Source: Variovorax boronicumulans (lineage in GTDB: Bacteria > Pseudomonadota > Gammaproteobacteria > Burkholderiales > Burkholderiaceae_C). Taken from it: 64,000 nucleotides of DNA. The notes under the pieces are model-generated. The model was not told the origin of the DNA and did no database searches. It was given only the letters and a program-made list of their open reading frames with translations. The translations under genes were made by a program, and so were the position numbers. This document shows, piece by piece, positions 29,705 through 38,888 of this stretch. Each line of letters starts with the position of its first letter. Within the stretch, counting starts at the first letter, position 1. The stretch is taken from contig NZ_JAUSSG010000005.1 of NCBI RefSeq assembly GCF_030812215.1, positions 372,001 through 436,000 of the forward strand, in the 5' to 3' direction.

Positions 29705-31090
29705 ATGGACAATCCGGGGCTCATGTCCGCTCCGCCGCTCGAAACCCCCGCCCCCCCCAAACCATCCTGGCGCGACACGCTGAAGGTCTACCTCGAGCCG
29801 GCCACGCTGCGCATGCTGGCGCTGGGCTTCTCGGCCGGACTGCCGCTGCTGCTGGTGCTGGGCACGCTGAGTTTCCGCCTGCGCGAAGCCGGCATCGACC
29901 GCACCACGATCGGCTACCTGAGCTGGGTGGGCCTGGCCTATGGCTTCAAGTGGGTCTGGGCGCCGCTGGTCGACCGGATGCCGCTGCCGCCGCTGACCAC
30001 GCTGCTCGGCCGGCGCCGCGGCTGGCTGCTGCTGGCGCAGGGCCTGGTGATCGTGGGGCTGGTCGGCATGGCGATGAACGATCCGCGCCACGGCCTCGCC
30101 CCACTGGTCTGGTGCGCGTTGCTGGTGGCCTTCGGCTCGGCCACGCAGGACATCGCGCTGGACGCCTTCCGCATCGAATCGGCGGAGACGCGGAAGCAGG
30201 CCGCGCTCGCCGCCGCGTATCAGACCGGCTACCGGCTCGCGATGATCTGGGCCGGCGCCGGCGTGCTGTGGGTCGCAGCCTGGGCCGAGGTGGTGCCCGC
30301 CGTCGCCGCGGCCGGCGCGGCGGCCTACCAGAACGGCGCCTGGAAAACGGCCTACCTTGTGATGGCCGCCTCGATGGGCGTCGGCGTGCTCACGGTGCTG
30401 CTGTCGCCCGAGCCCGTGCGGTTGGTGCTTCCGAAGGCGAAGAACGCGGCCGAGTGGCTGCAGAGCGTGCTGATCGACCCCTTCGCCGACTTCATCCGCC
30501 GCTACAGGTGGCAGGCCGCGCTGATCCTCGCGCTGATCGCCATCTACCGCATCAGCGACGTGGTGATGGGCATCATGGCCAATCCGTTCTACGTGGACAT
30601 GGGCTTCACCAAGGACGAGGTGGCCACGGTCAGCAAGATCTACGGCGTGGTCATGACGCTGGCCGGCGCCTTCGTGGGCGGCGTGCTCTCGATGCGCCTG
30701 GGCGTGATGCGCGTGCTGATGCTGGGCGCGGTACTCAGCGCCGCGAGCAACCTGCTGTTCGCCTGGCTGGCCTCGCGCGGGCACGACCTCACGGCGCTCA
30801 TCGCGGTGGTCTCGGCCGACAACCTGGCCGGCGGCATCGCCTCGGCCGCCTTCATCGCCTACCTGTCGAGCCTGACCAACATCAGCTACTCGGCCACGCA
30901 GTACGCCCTGTTCAGCTCGCTGATGCTGCTGCTGCCCAAGTTCATCGCCGGCTACTCGGGCGCCTTCGTCGACGCCTACGGCTACAGCCAGTTCTTCACC
31001 GCCACCGCGCTGCTGGGCGTGCCCGTGCTGCTGCTGGTCGCGCTGGCCTCGCGGCTGACGACGACCACAAGCGCCGCCGACCGTCAATAG
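29705..31090 (+). CDS. ampG: AmpG-family muropeptide permease (MFS)
   Basis: About 461 residues, 12-13 membrane segments, major facilitator fold. It probably imports anhydro-muropeptides from the periplasm for cell-wall recycling. AmpG-like landmarks are FSAGLPLLLVLGTLSFRLRE, GLAYGFKWVWAPLVDR, SATQDIALDAFRIE and SNISYSATQYALFSS-like spacing near the C-terminus (here TNISYSATQYALFSS). ATGs at 29705 and 29723 are both candidates. The gene stands alone, head to head with the M48 peptidase gene. Confidence 0.93.
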   Translation: MDNPGLMSAPPLETPAPPKPSWRDTLKVYLEPATLRMLALGFSAGLPLLLVLGTLSFRLREAGIDRTTIGYLSWVGLAYGFKWVWAPLVDRMPLPPLTTLLGRRRGWLLLAQGLVIVGLVGMAMNDPRHGLAPLVWCALLVAFGSATQDIALDAFRIESAETRKQAALAAAYQTGYRLAMIWAGAGVLWVAAWAEVVPAVAAAGAAAYQNGAWKTAYLVMAASMGVGVLTVLLSPEPVRLVLPKAKNAAEWLQSVLIDPFADFIRRYRWQAALILALIAIYRISDVVMGIMANPFYVDMGFTKDEVATVSKIYGVVMTLAGAFVGGVLSMRLGVMRVLMLGAVLSAASNLLFAWLASRGHDLTALIAVVSADNLAGGIASAAFIAYLSSLTNISYSATQYALFSSLMLLLPKFIAGYSGAFVDAYGYSQFFTATALLGVPVLLLVALASRLTTTTSAADRQ

Positions 31091-31235
31091 GGCCGTGGCC
31101 CTAGGCTGCACTTATGGGAAACCGCCGACGCGGGCCCGGGCGCTCTGCTGGTAGGCTGCGTGACATTCATTGCGTGAGAATTACGCCTGTCGTCTCACCG
31201 ACGTTCTTCCGCTTGTCGCAGCCCCAAGAATCATC

Positions 31236-32444
31236 GTGCTCTCCCGTATTTCCCCTCTACAGATCAGCGCCTACACGGCAACCTCGGCCGTCGGCGTCGG
31301 CAAGGCGCCGCTGGCCGAAGCGCTCGAAAACTCGCGCAGCGGCCTGCGTGCCAACGATTTCGGCGATGCGCCGCTGCCCACATGGATCGGCCGCGTCGAC
31401 GGACTCGAAGACGTCCGCCTGCCCGAGCCGCTGGCCTCGTGGGACTGCCGCAACAACCGGCTCGCCTGGCTGGGCCTGCAGGCCGATGGCTTTCTCGAAG
31501 CGGTGGCCGCCGCGCGCGAGAAGTACGGCGCCTCGCGCGTCGCACTGATCCTTGGCACCTCGACCGCCAGCATCGGCGAGACCGAGCTGGCCTACACCCA
31601 GCTCGACGGAAACGGCATGTTCCCGCCGGACCAGCGCCGCGCCGCGGTGCACACGCCCCATTCGCTTGCGATGTTCGTGCAGCAGGTGCTGGGCCTGGAA
31701 GGGCCGAGCGAGACGATCTCGACCGCCTGCTCGTCGAGCGCCAAGGTGTTCGCCTCGGCCGAACGGCTGATCCGCCTGGGCCTGGCCGACGCGGCGGTCG
31801 TGGGCGGGGTGGACACGCTCTGCGGCAGCGTGCTGTTCGGCTTCAACTCGCTGGAACTGGTGTCGACGGAGCCCTGCCGTCCGTTCGATGCCGGCCGCAA
31901 TGGCATCAGCCTGGGCGAAGCGGCGGGCTTCGCGCTGGTCGAGCGGGTGCAAGGCGGGGCCGATGCGTCGGCGCTGCACCTCCTGGGCTACGGCGAGGCG
32001 AGCGATGCGCACCACATGTCGACCCCGCATCCCGAGGGCCTGGGCGCCGAGCGCGCGCTCGACGAGGCACTGGCGCGCGCCGGCCTTCCGCCCGAGGCGA
32101 TCGACTACATCAACATGCACGGTACCGCGAGCCAGAAGAACGACGAGGTCGAAGGCGCCCTGGTGGCGCGCCGCTTCCCTGCCTCCACGCACGCGAGTTC
32201 GACCAAGGGCTTCATGGGCCACACGTTGGGCGCGGCGGGCATCGTCGAGGCGGTGATCAGCCTGCTGGCCATCGAGCGCGGCCTGAAGCCGGGCACGGTG
32301 GGCACCCGCACGATCGACGAAGGCTTCGGCCCGCAGATCCGCCTCGCGCCCGCGCACGGCGAGGTGCGCTACGCACTCTCCAACTCCTTCGGTTTCGGCG
32401 GCAACAACTGCTCGCTCGTGTTCGGCAAGGCGGCCGCCGCATGA
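31236..32444 (+). CDS. Beta-ketoacyl-ACP synthase, aryl polyene type
   Basis: 402-residue thiolase-fold condensing enzyme. The active-site Cys165 is in ISTACSSSAKVF, and the two histidines are in NMHGTASQKNDE and MGHTLGAAG, so all three catalytic residues are present. It resembles the FabB/F-like synthases of aryl polyene and xanthomonadin pathways. No ATG precedes the conserved N-terminus; the GTG at 31236 fits best. It overlaps the next gene by ATGA. No ACP, dehydratase, ketoreductase or thioesterase gene is near, so the rest of the pathway must be elsewhere or absent. Confidence 0.85.
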   Translation: MLSRISPLQISAYTATSAVGVGKAPLAEALENSRSGLRANDFGDAPLPTWIGRVDGLEDVRLPEPLASWDCRNNRLAWLGLQADGFLEAVAAAREKYGASRVALILGTSTASIGETELAYTQLDGNGMFPPDQRRAAVHTPHSLAMFVQQVLGLEGPSETISTACSSSAKVFASAERLIRLGLADAAVVGGVDTLCGSVLFGFNSLELVSTEPCRPFDAGRNGISLGEAAGFALVERVQGGADASALHLLGYGEASDAHHMSTPHPEGLGAERALDEALARAGLPPEAIDYINMHGTASQKNDEVEGALVARRFPASTHASSTKGFMGHTLGAAGIVEAVISLLAIERGLKPGTVGTRTIDEGFGPQIRLAPAHGEVRYALSNSFGFGGNNCSLVFGKAAAA

Positions 32445-33289
32445 GCACGACAGCCACGCCCCCGATGCCCCCCACCCTCTACATCGAAGGCCCGGCCTTC
32501 TGGACGCCCACCCTCCCCGGCTGGGACGCCGCGCGCGCGGCCTTCCGCGGCGAAGGCGCGCTGGCCGATCCGCCCGCCAAGCGGCCGTCGCCGCAGGTGC
32601 TGGCCCCGGCCGAGCGCCGCCGCGCGCCCGACACCGTGGCGCTGGCGCTCGAAGTGGCTGCCGCAGCCATGGCGGCCTCGGGCCGCAACGCGGCCGACGT
32701 GCCCTGCGTGTTCGCCTCGGCGCACGGCGACCTGTCGATCAACGACTACATGTGCGGCACGCTCGCGAGCGATCCGAAGATGCTCTCGCCCACCAAGTTC
32801 CACAACTCGGTGCACAACGCGGCCGTGGGGTACTGGACCATCGGGACGGGCTGCATGGCGGCGAGCAATGCCGTGTCGGCGTACGAATACAGCTTTGCCT
32901 CCGGCCTGCTCGAAGCGGCCGTGCAATGCGCGGCCGACCAGGAGCCGGTGCTGCTGGTGGGCTACGACACGCCCACCGTCGGCGCCCTGACATCGGTGAC
33001 CGACAGCCGCGGCCTGCTCGCGGTGGCCATGGTGATCGCGCCCGTGCGCACCGAGCGCAGCGTGGCCGCGCTGCAGTGGTCGCTGGCCAGCCACGACGCG
33101 GCGGCAACCTACACGCCGCTGCGATCGGAAGCAGCAAAGTCGCTGGTGTCCATCAATCCGATGGCGCAGGCGCTCGGCCTGTTCGAATCGCTGGCGCATG
33201 TCGAAGGCGGCGACGAACCGGCGCTCCGCCTGCAACTCTCGCCCACCCTGTCACTCAGGCTGCAGTTGCGGCCTCCTCCAAAGGACTGA
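32441..33289 (+). CDS. Beta-ketoacyl synthase chain-length factor-like protein
   Basis: 282 residues of the ketoacyl-synt_2 type (N-terminal thiolase-like half). Recognisable stretches are CVFASAHGDLSINDYMC, SPTKFHNSVHNAAVGYWTI and YSFASGLLEAAVQ. Such proteins pair with an aryl polyene ketosynthase and influence chain length. It lacks the full set of condensing-enzyme histidines, so it is unlikely to condense on its own. Its ATG overlaps the ketosynthase stop, strong evidence for a complex of the two, and AAGGA near its end serves the next gene. Confidence 0.82.
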   Translation: MSTTATPPMPPTLYIEGPAFWTPTLPGWDAARAAFRGEGALADPPAKRPSPQVLAPAERRRAPDTVALALEVAAAAMAASGRNAADVPCVFASAHGDLSINDYMCGTLASDPKMLSPTKFHNSVHNAAVGYWTIGTGCMAASNAVSAYEYSFASGLLEAAVQCAADQEPVLLVGYDTPTVGALTSVTDSRGLLAVAMVIAPVRTERSVAALQWSLASHDAAATYTPLRSEAAKSLVSINPMAQALGLFESLAHVEGGDEPALRLQLSPTLSLRLQLRPPPKD

Positions 33290-33293
33290 CACC

Positions 33294-34943
33294 ATGACCG
33301 ACACTGCGCTGGATTCGTTTGACGCAGTGATCATGGGAGGCGGTCTCGCCGGCCTCACGCTGGCAATCCAGCTGAAGCAGCGCTTCGGCGACCTGAAGGT
33401 GCTGGTGCTGGAGCGCCGCACGCATCCGGTGCCGCTCGCGGCGCACAAGGTGGGCGAATCGTCGGTCGAAATCGGGGCGCACTACTTCGACACGGTGCTC
33501 GGGCTCAAGGCCCACATGGACGAAGCGCAGCTGCGCAAGTTCGGCTTCCGCTTCTTCTTCAGCGAAGGCCGCAGCGACATCGACAACGTCACCGAGATCG
33601 GCGCGAGCCGCTACCTGGCGGTGCCCAGCTACCAGATCGACCGGGGCATCTTCGAGAACTTCCTGGCCGAAGAGGCCGCGCGGCACGGTGTGCGCTTCGT
33701 CGACAGCGCGCTGGTTCGGCGCATCGACCTGGCCCAGAACCCCGCGGCGCCCCACCGCGTCGAATGGACGCGCGGCGAAGAATCCCACGCCACACAGGCG
33801 CGCTGGCTCATCGACGCCTGCGGCCGCGCCGGCATGCTCAAGCGCAAGCTCGGCCTTGCCGAGCCCAACGCGCACGACGTCAATGCGGTGTGGTTCCGCA
33901 TCGGCGAGCGCATTGCCGTCGACGACTGGAGCGACAGCGCCGACTGGCGCGAACGCTGCAACCCGCAGGCGCGCTGGCTCTCGACCAACCACTTCGTGGG
34001 CGCCGGCTACTGGGCCTGGCTGATTCCGCTGGCCTCGGGCTCGCATTCGGTGGGCATCGTGGCCGACCCGGCGCTGCATCCGCTGGACACCATCGACACC
34101 TTCGAGAAGGCGATGGCATGGTTCGCCACCTACCAGCCGCGCCTGTACGAGGCGCTGGACGGCAAGCGCCACCTGCTGCAGGACTTTGCGTTCCTCAGGC
34201 ACTTCTCGCATGGCTGCAAGCAGGTGTTCTCGGGCGAACGCTGGGCGATGACGGGCGAGGCGGGGCTTTTTCTCGACCCCTTCTATTCGCCCGGCAGCGA
34301 CTTCATCGCGATCGCCAACACCTACATCACCGACCTCGTCGCGCAGGACCGCGCCGGCCGGCCGCTGGAAGCCCGGGCCCAGCTCTACGACCAGCTCTAC
34401 CACTCGTTCTACGAGAGCACGCTCGCGCTCTACCAGGACCAGTACCCGCTCTTCGGCGACCCGGAGGTGCTGCCGGTGAAGGTGATCTGGGACTACGCGT
34501 ACTACTGGGGCGTGCTCGCGCAGATCTTCTTCCAGCGGCGCCTGACCGACCTGCCGGCGCTTGGAAGCCTGAAGGACGAACTGCAGCACTGCCAGCGCCT
34601 GAATGTCGCGGTGCAGCGGCTGATGCGCGACTGGTCGGCCTCGAGCGACAGGCGCAATCCGGCCGTGATGCTCGACCAGGCTGCGATGCCGTGGTTCGCC
34701 GAGCTCAACCGGAGCCTGAAAGACACGCTCGACGATGCCGGGTTCAAGGCCCGCATCCGGGCTTCCACGGCCATGCTGCGGCAGCTGGCTGGCGAAATAC
34801 TCGGGCGGGCGCGCACTGCCGATCCGGACGTGGACGCCGGCGCCCTGCTGGCGCTTCTCGAAGAAAACCGCGGAAAAACACCCGCGACGGCAGCCCGCGA
34901 CGCTATGCTTTTCGCAGCACCTCCGGTTGACACCCACGCCTGA
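33294..34943 (+). CDS. FAD-dependent halogenase-like protein
   Basis: 549 residues. The N-terminal FAD motif is MGGGLAGLTLAIQ (Gly15-Gly20 core). The halogenase fingerprint WxWxIP is present as W240-A-W-L-I-P245, and the HKVGESS segment corresponds to the conserved GES region after the FAD domain. A long C-terminal helical extension follows. Flavin halogenases chlorinate or brominate aromatic rings with a partner flavin reductase, and related genes sit in xanthomonadin-type clusters. It lies 4 bases after the chain-length factor, so the target may be the aryl group of a polyene. Without assay data, a simple oxygenase role cannot be excluded. Confidence 0.8.
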   Translation: MTDTALDSFDAVIMGGGLAGLTLAIQLKQRFGDLKVLVLERRTHPVPLAAHKVGESSVEIGAHYFDTVLGLKAHMDEAQLRKFGFRFFFSEGRSDIDNVTEIGASRYLAVPSYQIDRGIFENFLAEEAARHGVRFVDSALVRRIDLAQNPAAPHRVEWTRGEESHATQARWLIDACGRAGMLKRKLGLAEPNAHDVNAVWFRIGERIAVDDWSDSADWRERCNPQARWLSTNHFVGAGYWAWLIPLASGSHSVGIVADPALHPLDTIDTFEKAMAWFATYQPRLYEALDGKRHLLQDFAFLRHFSHGCKQVFSGERWAMTGEAGLFLDPFYSPGSDFIAIANTYITDLVAQDRAGRPLEARAQLYDQLYHSFYESTLALYQDQYPLFGDPEVLPVKVIWDYAYYWGVLAQIFFQRRLTDLPALGSLKDELQHCQRLNVAVQRLMRDWSASSDRRNPAVMLDQAAMPWFAELNRSLKDTLDDAGFKARIRASTAMLRQLAGEILGRARTADPDVDAGALLALLEENRGKTPATAARDAMLFAAPPVDTHA

Positions 34944-34996
34944 GGTTTACCCAACTTTACGGAGCGTTCAAGCCCGCTTGCTCCCTGTGGACGACC

Positions 34997-35719
34997 ATGA
35001 AGCGCATGAGCACCCCCCAACTCCTGATGATCGAAGATGACGCCCGCCTGGCGCAGATGGTGGGCGAGTACCTGACGCAGTCGGGTTTCGCCTTCAACCA
35101 CGCCGGTGACGGCGCGAGCGGCCTCGAACAGCTGCAGCAGCACGCCCCCGACCTCGTGATCCTCGACCTGATGCTGCCCGACACCGACGGGCTCGAAGTC
35201 TGCCGCCGCATCCGCGCGCTGCCCGGCCCGATCTCCAAGGTGTCGGTGCTGATGCTGACCGCCAAGGGCGATCCGATGGACCGCATCATCGGCCTGGAAA
35301 TCGGCGCCGACGACTACCTGCCCAAGCCCTTCGAGCCGCGCGAGCTTCTGGCGCGCATCCGCGCCGTGCTGCGCCGGCGCAGCGAGAACGCCACCGAGAG
35401 CGAAGCCTCCACCGTGATGCGCTTCGGCACGCTGGAGATCGACCGCAACGCGCGCACCGTGTCGGTGGCCGGCGCGCTGGCGGACCTCACCTCCTACCAG
35501 TTCGACCTCTTGGTCGCGATGGCCGAGCGCGCGGGCCGCGTGCTCACGCGCGACCAGATCATGGAAGCCGTGCGCGGCCGCGAGCTGGAGGCGTTCGACC
35601 GCTCGATCGACGTGCACATGGGCCGCATCCGCGCCGCGATAGAAGTCGACGCCAAGAACCCCAAGCGCATCCTCACAGTGCGCGGCGTAGGCTACGTCTT
35701 CGCCAAGCAGCAAGACTGA
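34997..35719 (+). CDS. OmpR-family response regulator
   Basis: 240 residues. The receiver domain has the acidic pair Glu13/Asp14-Asp15, phospho-acceptor Asp57 (LVILDLMLPDTDG) and Lys in DDYLPKPFEPRELLARI. A C-terminal winged-helix DNA-binding domain follows (about 135-235), ending RILTVRGVGYVF. It pairs with the histidine kinase encoded 111 bases downstream; a dispersed repeat fills that gap. An in-frame ATG at 35006 is an alternative start. The signal and targets are unknown. Confidence 0.94.
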   Translation: MKRMSTPQLLMIEDDARLAQMVGEYLTQSGFAFNHAGDGASGLEQLQQHAPDLVILDLMLPDTDGLEVCRRIRALPGPISKVSVLMLTAKGDPMDRIIGLEIGADDYLPKPFEPRELLARIRAVLRRRSENATESEASTVMRFGTLEIDRNARTVSVAGALADLTSYQFDLLVAMAERAGRVLTRDQIMEAVRGRELEAFDRSIDVHMGRIRAAIEVDAKNPKRILTVRGVGYVFAKQQD

Positions 35720-35730
35720 AAAGATGTTCG

Positions 35731-35820
35731 CCCCCCGGCTTTTCACTCGCTTCGCTCCGTGTCATTCGCCACCCCCCGAGGGGGAGGCGCGGCTCGCCTT
35801 GGGGCGGCCCGGCGGCGGCC
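35731..35820. repeat. Dispersed GC-rich intergenic repeat, copy B
   Basis: About 90 bases between the response regulator and the kinase. Same block order as the reverse complement of 3944-4033: CCGGCTTTTCACT, CGCTTCGCTCCGTGT, CCACCCCCCGAGGGGGAGG, CGGCTCGCCTTGGGGCGG, CCCGGCGGCGGCC. It keeps the same direction relative to transcription as copy A. Confidence 0.8.
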
Positions 35821-35830
35821 GCATCGAGCC

Positions 35831-37030
35831 ATGCTGAAAAAACTGTACTCCCGCCACCTCTACGTCCGCATCTGGCTCGCGGTGGTGGGCGGCGTGGTCA
35901 TCCTCACGCTGATGGCCAACTGGATCGTGCGCGAGGCGGCAGAGGCCGAGCGCGAGCGCCTGGCTCCCGTGCCGCGCAACGTGGTCGTGCTCGATGCGCA
36001 GGACCGGACGATCGGCTCGGGCACCGCGCTGCGCGTGCCGGGCCAGGGACTGGAGTTCGACGTGACGCTGAGCGACGGCAAGGCCATCACGCTGCGCGTG
36101 GCGCCGCGCGAGCGCCCCACCGGCACCGGCGGCTTCGCGCCGTGGCGCACGCCGTTCGGGCTGGGCTGGATGATCGCGCTGGTGGGCGTGGCAGTGGCAT
36201 TGGGCGTCTACCCCATCGTGCGGCGCATCACGCAACGGCTGGAATCGCTGCAGCGCGGCGTGCAGCGATGGGGCGAGGGCGATCTCTCGGTGCGCGTGAC
36301 CGAAGAAGGGCAGGACGAAGTGGCTGATCTCTCCAAACGATTCAACGCGTCGGCCGAACGCATCGAGCAGCTGGTGCGCTCGCACAAGTCGCTGCTGGCC
36401 AACGCATCGCACGAGCTGCGCTCGCCGCTCACCCGCATCCGCATGGGGCTGGAGCTGATGGGCGAGCACCCGAGCCAGAAAGCACGCGAGGAAATCTCGC
36501 GCAACATCGGCGAGCTCGACCAGTTGATCGACGAGATCCTGCTGGCCAGCCGCCTGGATGCGAGCGAGGCCGACATGGGCACCATCGAGGCCGTCGACCT
36601 GACGGGCCTGGCCGCCGAGGAGTGCTCCCAAGTGAACGCCGAGCTCGACCTCGCCGAGGGCACCGACAACGCGGCGCTCACCGTGCCCGGCGTGTCGCGC
36701 TTGCTGCGCCGCGCGATCCGCAACCTGCTGGAAAACGCCCGCCGCTACGGCGCCGGCAGCATCAGCGTGGAACTGGGCAGCGCCAACGGCTTTGCCACCG
36801 TGCGCGTGAACGACCGCGGCCCCGGCGTACCGCCCGCCCTGCGCGAACGCATCTTCGAGCCCTTCTACCGCCTGCCCGGGGCCAGCGAGCGCAATGGCGG
36901 CGTCGGCCTGGGGCTGGCACTGGTGAAGTCGATTGCCGAGCGACACGGCGGCACCGTGCGCTGCGAGGACGCGCCCGAAGGCGGGGCCAGCTTCGTGATC
37001 CGCCTGCCGGTCGCAGCTCCCGCGCACTGA
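35831..37030 (+). CDS. Sensor histidine kinase
   Basis: 399 residues. A first membrane segment (about 11-32) and a second (about 110-130) enclose a short periplasmic sensor of some 75 residues. Then come a HAMP domain (about 130-185), the H-box with phospho-acceptor His194 (ASHELRSPLTRIRMGLE) and the ATPase domain with NLLENARRYG, VNDRGPGVP and NGGVGLGLALVKSI. The ATG at 35831 gives a normal N-terminus; the longer frame reads into the repeat. It phosphorylates the preceding OmpR-type regulator. Confidence 0.93.
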   Translation: MLKKLYSRHLYVRIWLAVVGGVVILTLMANWIVREAAEAERERLAPVPRNVVVLDAQDRTIGSGTALRVPGQGLEFDVTLSDGKAITLRVAPRERPTGTGGFAPWRTPFGLGWMIALVGVAVALGVYPIVRRITQRLESLQRGVQRWGEGDLSVRVTEEGQDEVADLSKRFNASAERIEQLVRSHKSLLANASHELRSPLTRIRMGLELMGEHPSQKAREEISRNIGELDQLIDEILLASRLDASEADMGTIEAVDLTGLAAEECSQVNAELDLAEGTDNAALTVPGVSRLLRRAIRNLLENARRYGAGSISVELGSANGFATVRVNDRGPGVPPALRERIFEPFYRLPGASERNGGVGLGLALVKSIAERHGGTVRCEDAPEGGASFVIRLPVAAPAH

Positions 37031-37040
37031 CAACCGATCC

Positions 37041-37137
37041 CATTCGCGGGACGCCGCGGAACCGGCTTCGCCGGGCCGCAGGCGTCGCCCGGCGAGGGGG
37101 AAGGAGAAGCGACACGAAGTGCGCGAAGCCTGGGGGA
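37041..37137. repeat. Dispersed GC-rich intergenic repeat, copy F
   Basis: About 97 bases after the histidine kinase gene. It aligns along its length with the reverse complement of 55351-55450: CCGCGGAACCGGCTT, GCCGGGCCGC, GCGACACGAAGTGCGC and AAGCCTGGGGG are shared. The arrangement of blocks also parallels copies A and B, so it looks like a diverged branch of the same family. Confidence 0.78.
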
Positions 37138-37190
37138 GTGCCAAGCCAGTCAGGTTGGGCGCTGCAGGCCCCACCTAAAATCCCGCACCT

Positions 37191-38450
37191 ATGCAGAGAT
37201 CGCACATCGTTCGGCCCGCGGCCATGTTCTGGGGGCTGGTGGTGTTCATGCCGGTCGGCGTCACCTACCTTTCCGCGCTGCTGTTGCTCGCCACCATGGG
37301 CCTCGCCGGCGGATACGCCGAACGCTTCGCGCGCCTGCGCGCCAACCCGCTGTGGTGGCCGGTGGTCGCTTACCTGGCCTGGACTCTTCTCGTGCTCGCC
37401 TTCGGGCCGCACTACCCGGAAACCGGCTCCAACCTCTTCCATGGCCTGCGCATCGGCCTCACGATCCTGATGGCGATGGCGCTCACGCGCGAGGAAGCGA
37501 TCTGGGCGCTGCGCGGCTTTCTGCTGATCGCGGCACTGAACATCGTGCTGATCGTTCTCCACTATGCCATCGGCTTTCCGATCTGGTCGCCGCTGCGCGC
37601 GGTGGTGATGGAGGTGGGCAACAAATCGATCAGCAACGCGCTGCTGTTCAGCGTGGTGGCCTCGACGGCCGCCGTGTGGGGCATCGCGCAGATCGCTGCT
37701 CACAAGCCGCTGCGCGCCATTCCGGCCTTCGTGCTGATGCTTGGGCTGGGCTTCGTGGTCGCGCTGCCGCTGACCTCGCGCACCTCGGTGCTCGCGCTGC
37801 TGCTGGTGATTCCGGTGGTGTGCATCCACCAGTGGCGCAACCACCTGAAGATGCTGGTGAGTGCGCTGGTGCTGGGCACCGTGGTGCTCGGAGCCGGGCT
37901 CTACCAGCTGCCGCAGCTGCAGCAGAAGGTCGAGACCGGCGTGCAGGAAATCGAGGAGGCGCAGGCCGGTGCCGTCTTCAAGGGCAGCTGGGTCATCCGC
38001 TACTACATGTACCGCGACACGGGCCGCATGATCGCCGACCGGCCGCTCACCGGCTGGGGCATCGGCGGCTGGACCAGCCAGTGGCACAAGCGCGGACCGG
38101 CGATGTTCGCGGACTCGAACATGCCGCACAACGACTTTCTCTGGGTGGGTTCGCAGGGCGGCCTGCCCGCGCTGCTGAGCCTGCTGGTGATCATGGTGGC
38201 CGCCGTGTGGCAGGCGTGGAAACGCCCCGATATTGCGGGCCGCTTTGCCTTGGCCGCAACGCTGATCGCGCTGATCGCATCGAGCGTGAACTCGGCCATG
38301 CGCGATGCGCAGATCGGGCTTGCGCTGCTCTGGATCGCGATGGTGTACCTGAGGCTCGCGCAGGAAAAGAACGACCCCGCGCCGTGGCGCGACCTGTGGC
38401 CGGGCCGGCGCATCGAGCCTTCGCCCTCGCCTGCTGCCCCGGCGAACTGA
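37191..38450 (+). CDS. O-antigen ligase/polymerase-like membrane protein
   Basis: 419 residues with about 11 membrane segments and the Wzy_C/WaaL-type periplasmic loop containing RPLTGWGIGG and MPHNDFLWVGSQGG. Members either ligate O-antigen to lipid A-core or polymerise glycans. A conserved arginine-rich patch (RYYMYRDTGRM) precedes the loop. No glycosyltransferase cluster is next to it, so ligase is more likely than polymerase. It ends two bases before the stop of the convergent small membrane protein gene. Confidence 0.86.
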   Translation: MQRSHIVRPAAMFWGLVVFMPVGVTYLSALLLLATMGLAGGYAERFARLRANPLWWPVVAYLAWTLLVLAFGPHYPETGSNLFHGLRIGLTILMAMALTREEAIWALRGFLLIAALNIVLIVLHYAIGFPIWSPLRAVVMEVGNKSISNALLFSVVASTAAVWGIAQIAAHKPLRAIPAFVLMLGLGFVVALPLTSRTSVLALLLVIPVVCIHQWRNHLKMLVSALVLGTVVLGAGLYQLPQLQQKVETGVQEIEEAQAGAVFKGSWVIRYYMYRDTGRMIADRPLTGWGIGGWTSQWHKRGPAMFADSNMPHNDFLWVGSQGGLPALLSLLVIMVAAVWQAWKRPDIAGRFALAATLIALIASSVNSAMRDAQIGLALLWIAMVYLRLAQEKNDPAPWRDLWPGRRIEPSPSPAAPAN

Positions 38451-38451
38451 T

Positions 38452-38868
38452 TCAGTTGTTCTTGTTGCGCCGGACCTCGGCCGCCGCATGCTGCTTGCCG
38501 GCAAAGCCGACGAAGAACCAGATCACCAGCGTGTGCAGCACGCCGACGAAAAGCAGCACCAGCAAAGCCGGTCCCAGCGACAGGCGCGCCGCGCCGGCGA
38601 ACAGTACGACCGCCACCGTCAAGGCCGCCTGCATCGCCATGTCGATGGCGAGCATGCCCAGGATGGCGCGCTTCTTCTCCTCGGATGTGAAGTAGCGGCC
38701 GTTCTTCTTGGCGAAGTCCATGCACACCCACGTCACCGTGCCGAGCAAGGCGGCCACGTTGCCGCCCGTGCTCGAACTGGCACCCGCCAGGCTCAGCGCG
38801 ACGCCGACGACGACCAGCAGCACCACGTAGGCTGCGGCAAAGCGCCACAGCAGGCCGCGAAGCGTCAC
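38452..38868 (-). CDS. Small inner-membrane protein (ABZJ_00895-like)
   Basis: 138 residues with four membrane segments (about 10-29, 36-52, 75-93, 98-120) and a charged KKNGRYFTSEEKKRAI loop. It resembles the ABZJ_00895 family as I recall it; function unknown. It is the third gene of a run from ilvE through the zinc-finger gene, starting 20 bases after the latter. Confidence 0.7.
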   Translation of the reverse strand: MTLRGLLWRFAAAYVVLLVVVGVALSLAGASSSTGGNVAALLGTVTWVCMDFAKKNGRYFTSEEKKRAILGMLAIDMAMQAALTVAVVLFAGAARLSLGPALLVLLFVGVLHTLVIWFFVGFAGKQHAAAEVRRNKNN

Positions 38869-38888
38869 CTCAGGTCAGGCAGGCCGAC

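Noticed and set aside
28958..31111. A 717-codon minus-strand frame across ampG and the M48 gene
   Set aside because: It is antisense to ampG and out of frame with the M48 peptidase, and it is His/Gln/Arg-rich without motifs.
32879..33289. A possible active-site cysteine (GTGCMAAS) suggesting a second true ketosynthase
   Set aside because: The protein is only 282 residues and lacks the two histidine motifs, so chain-length factor is the better call.
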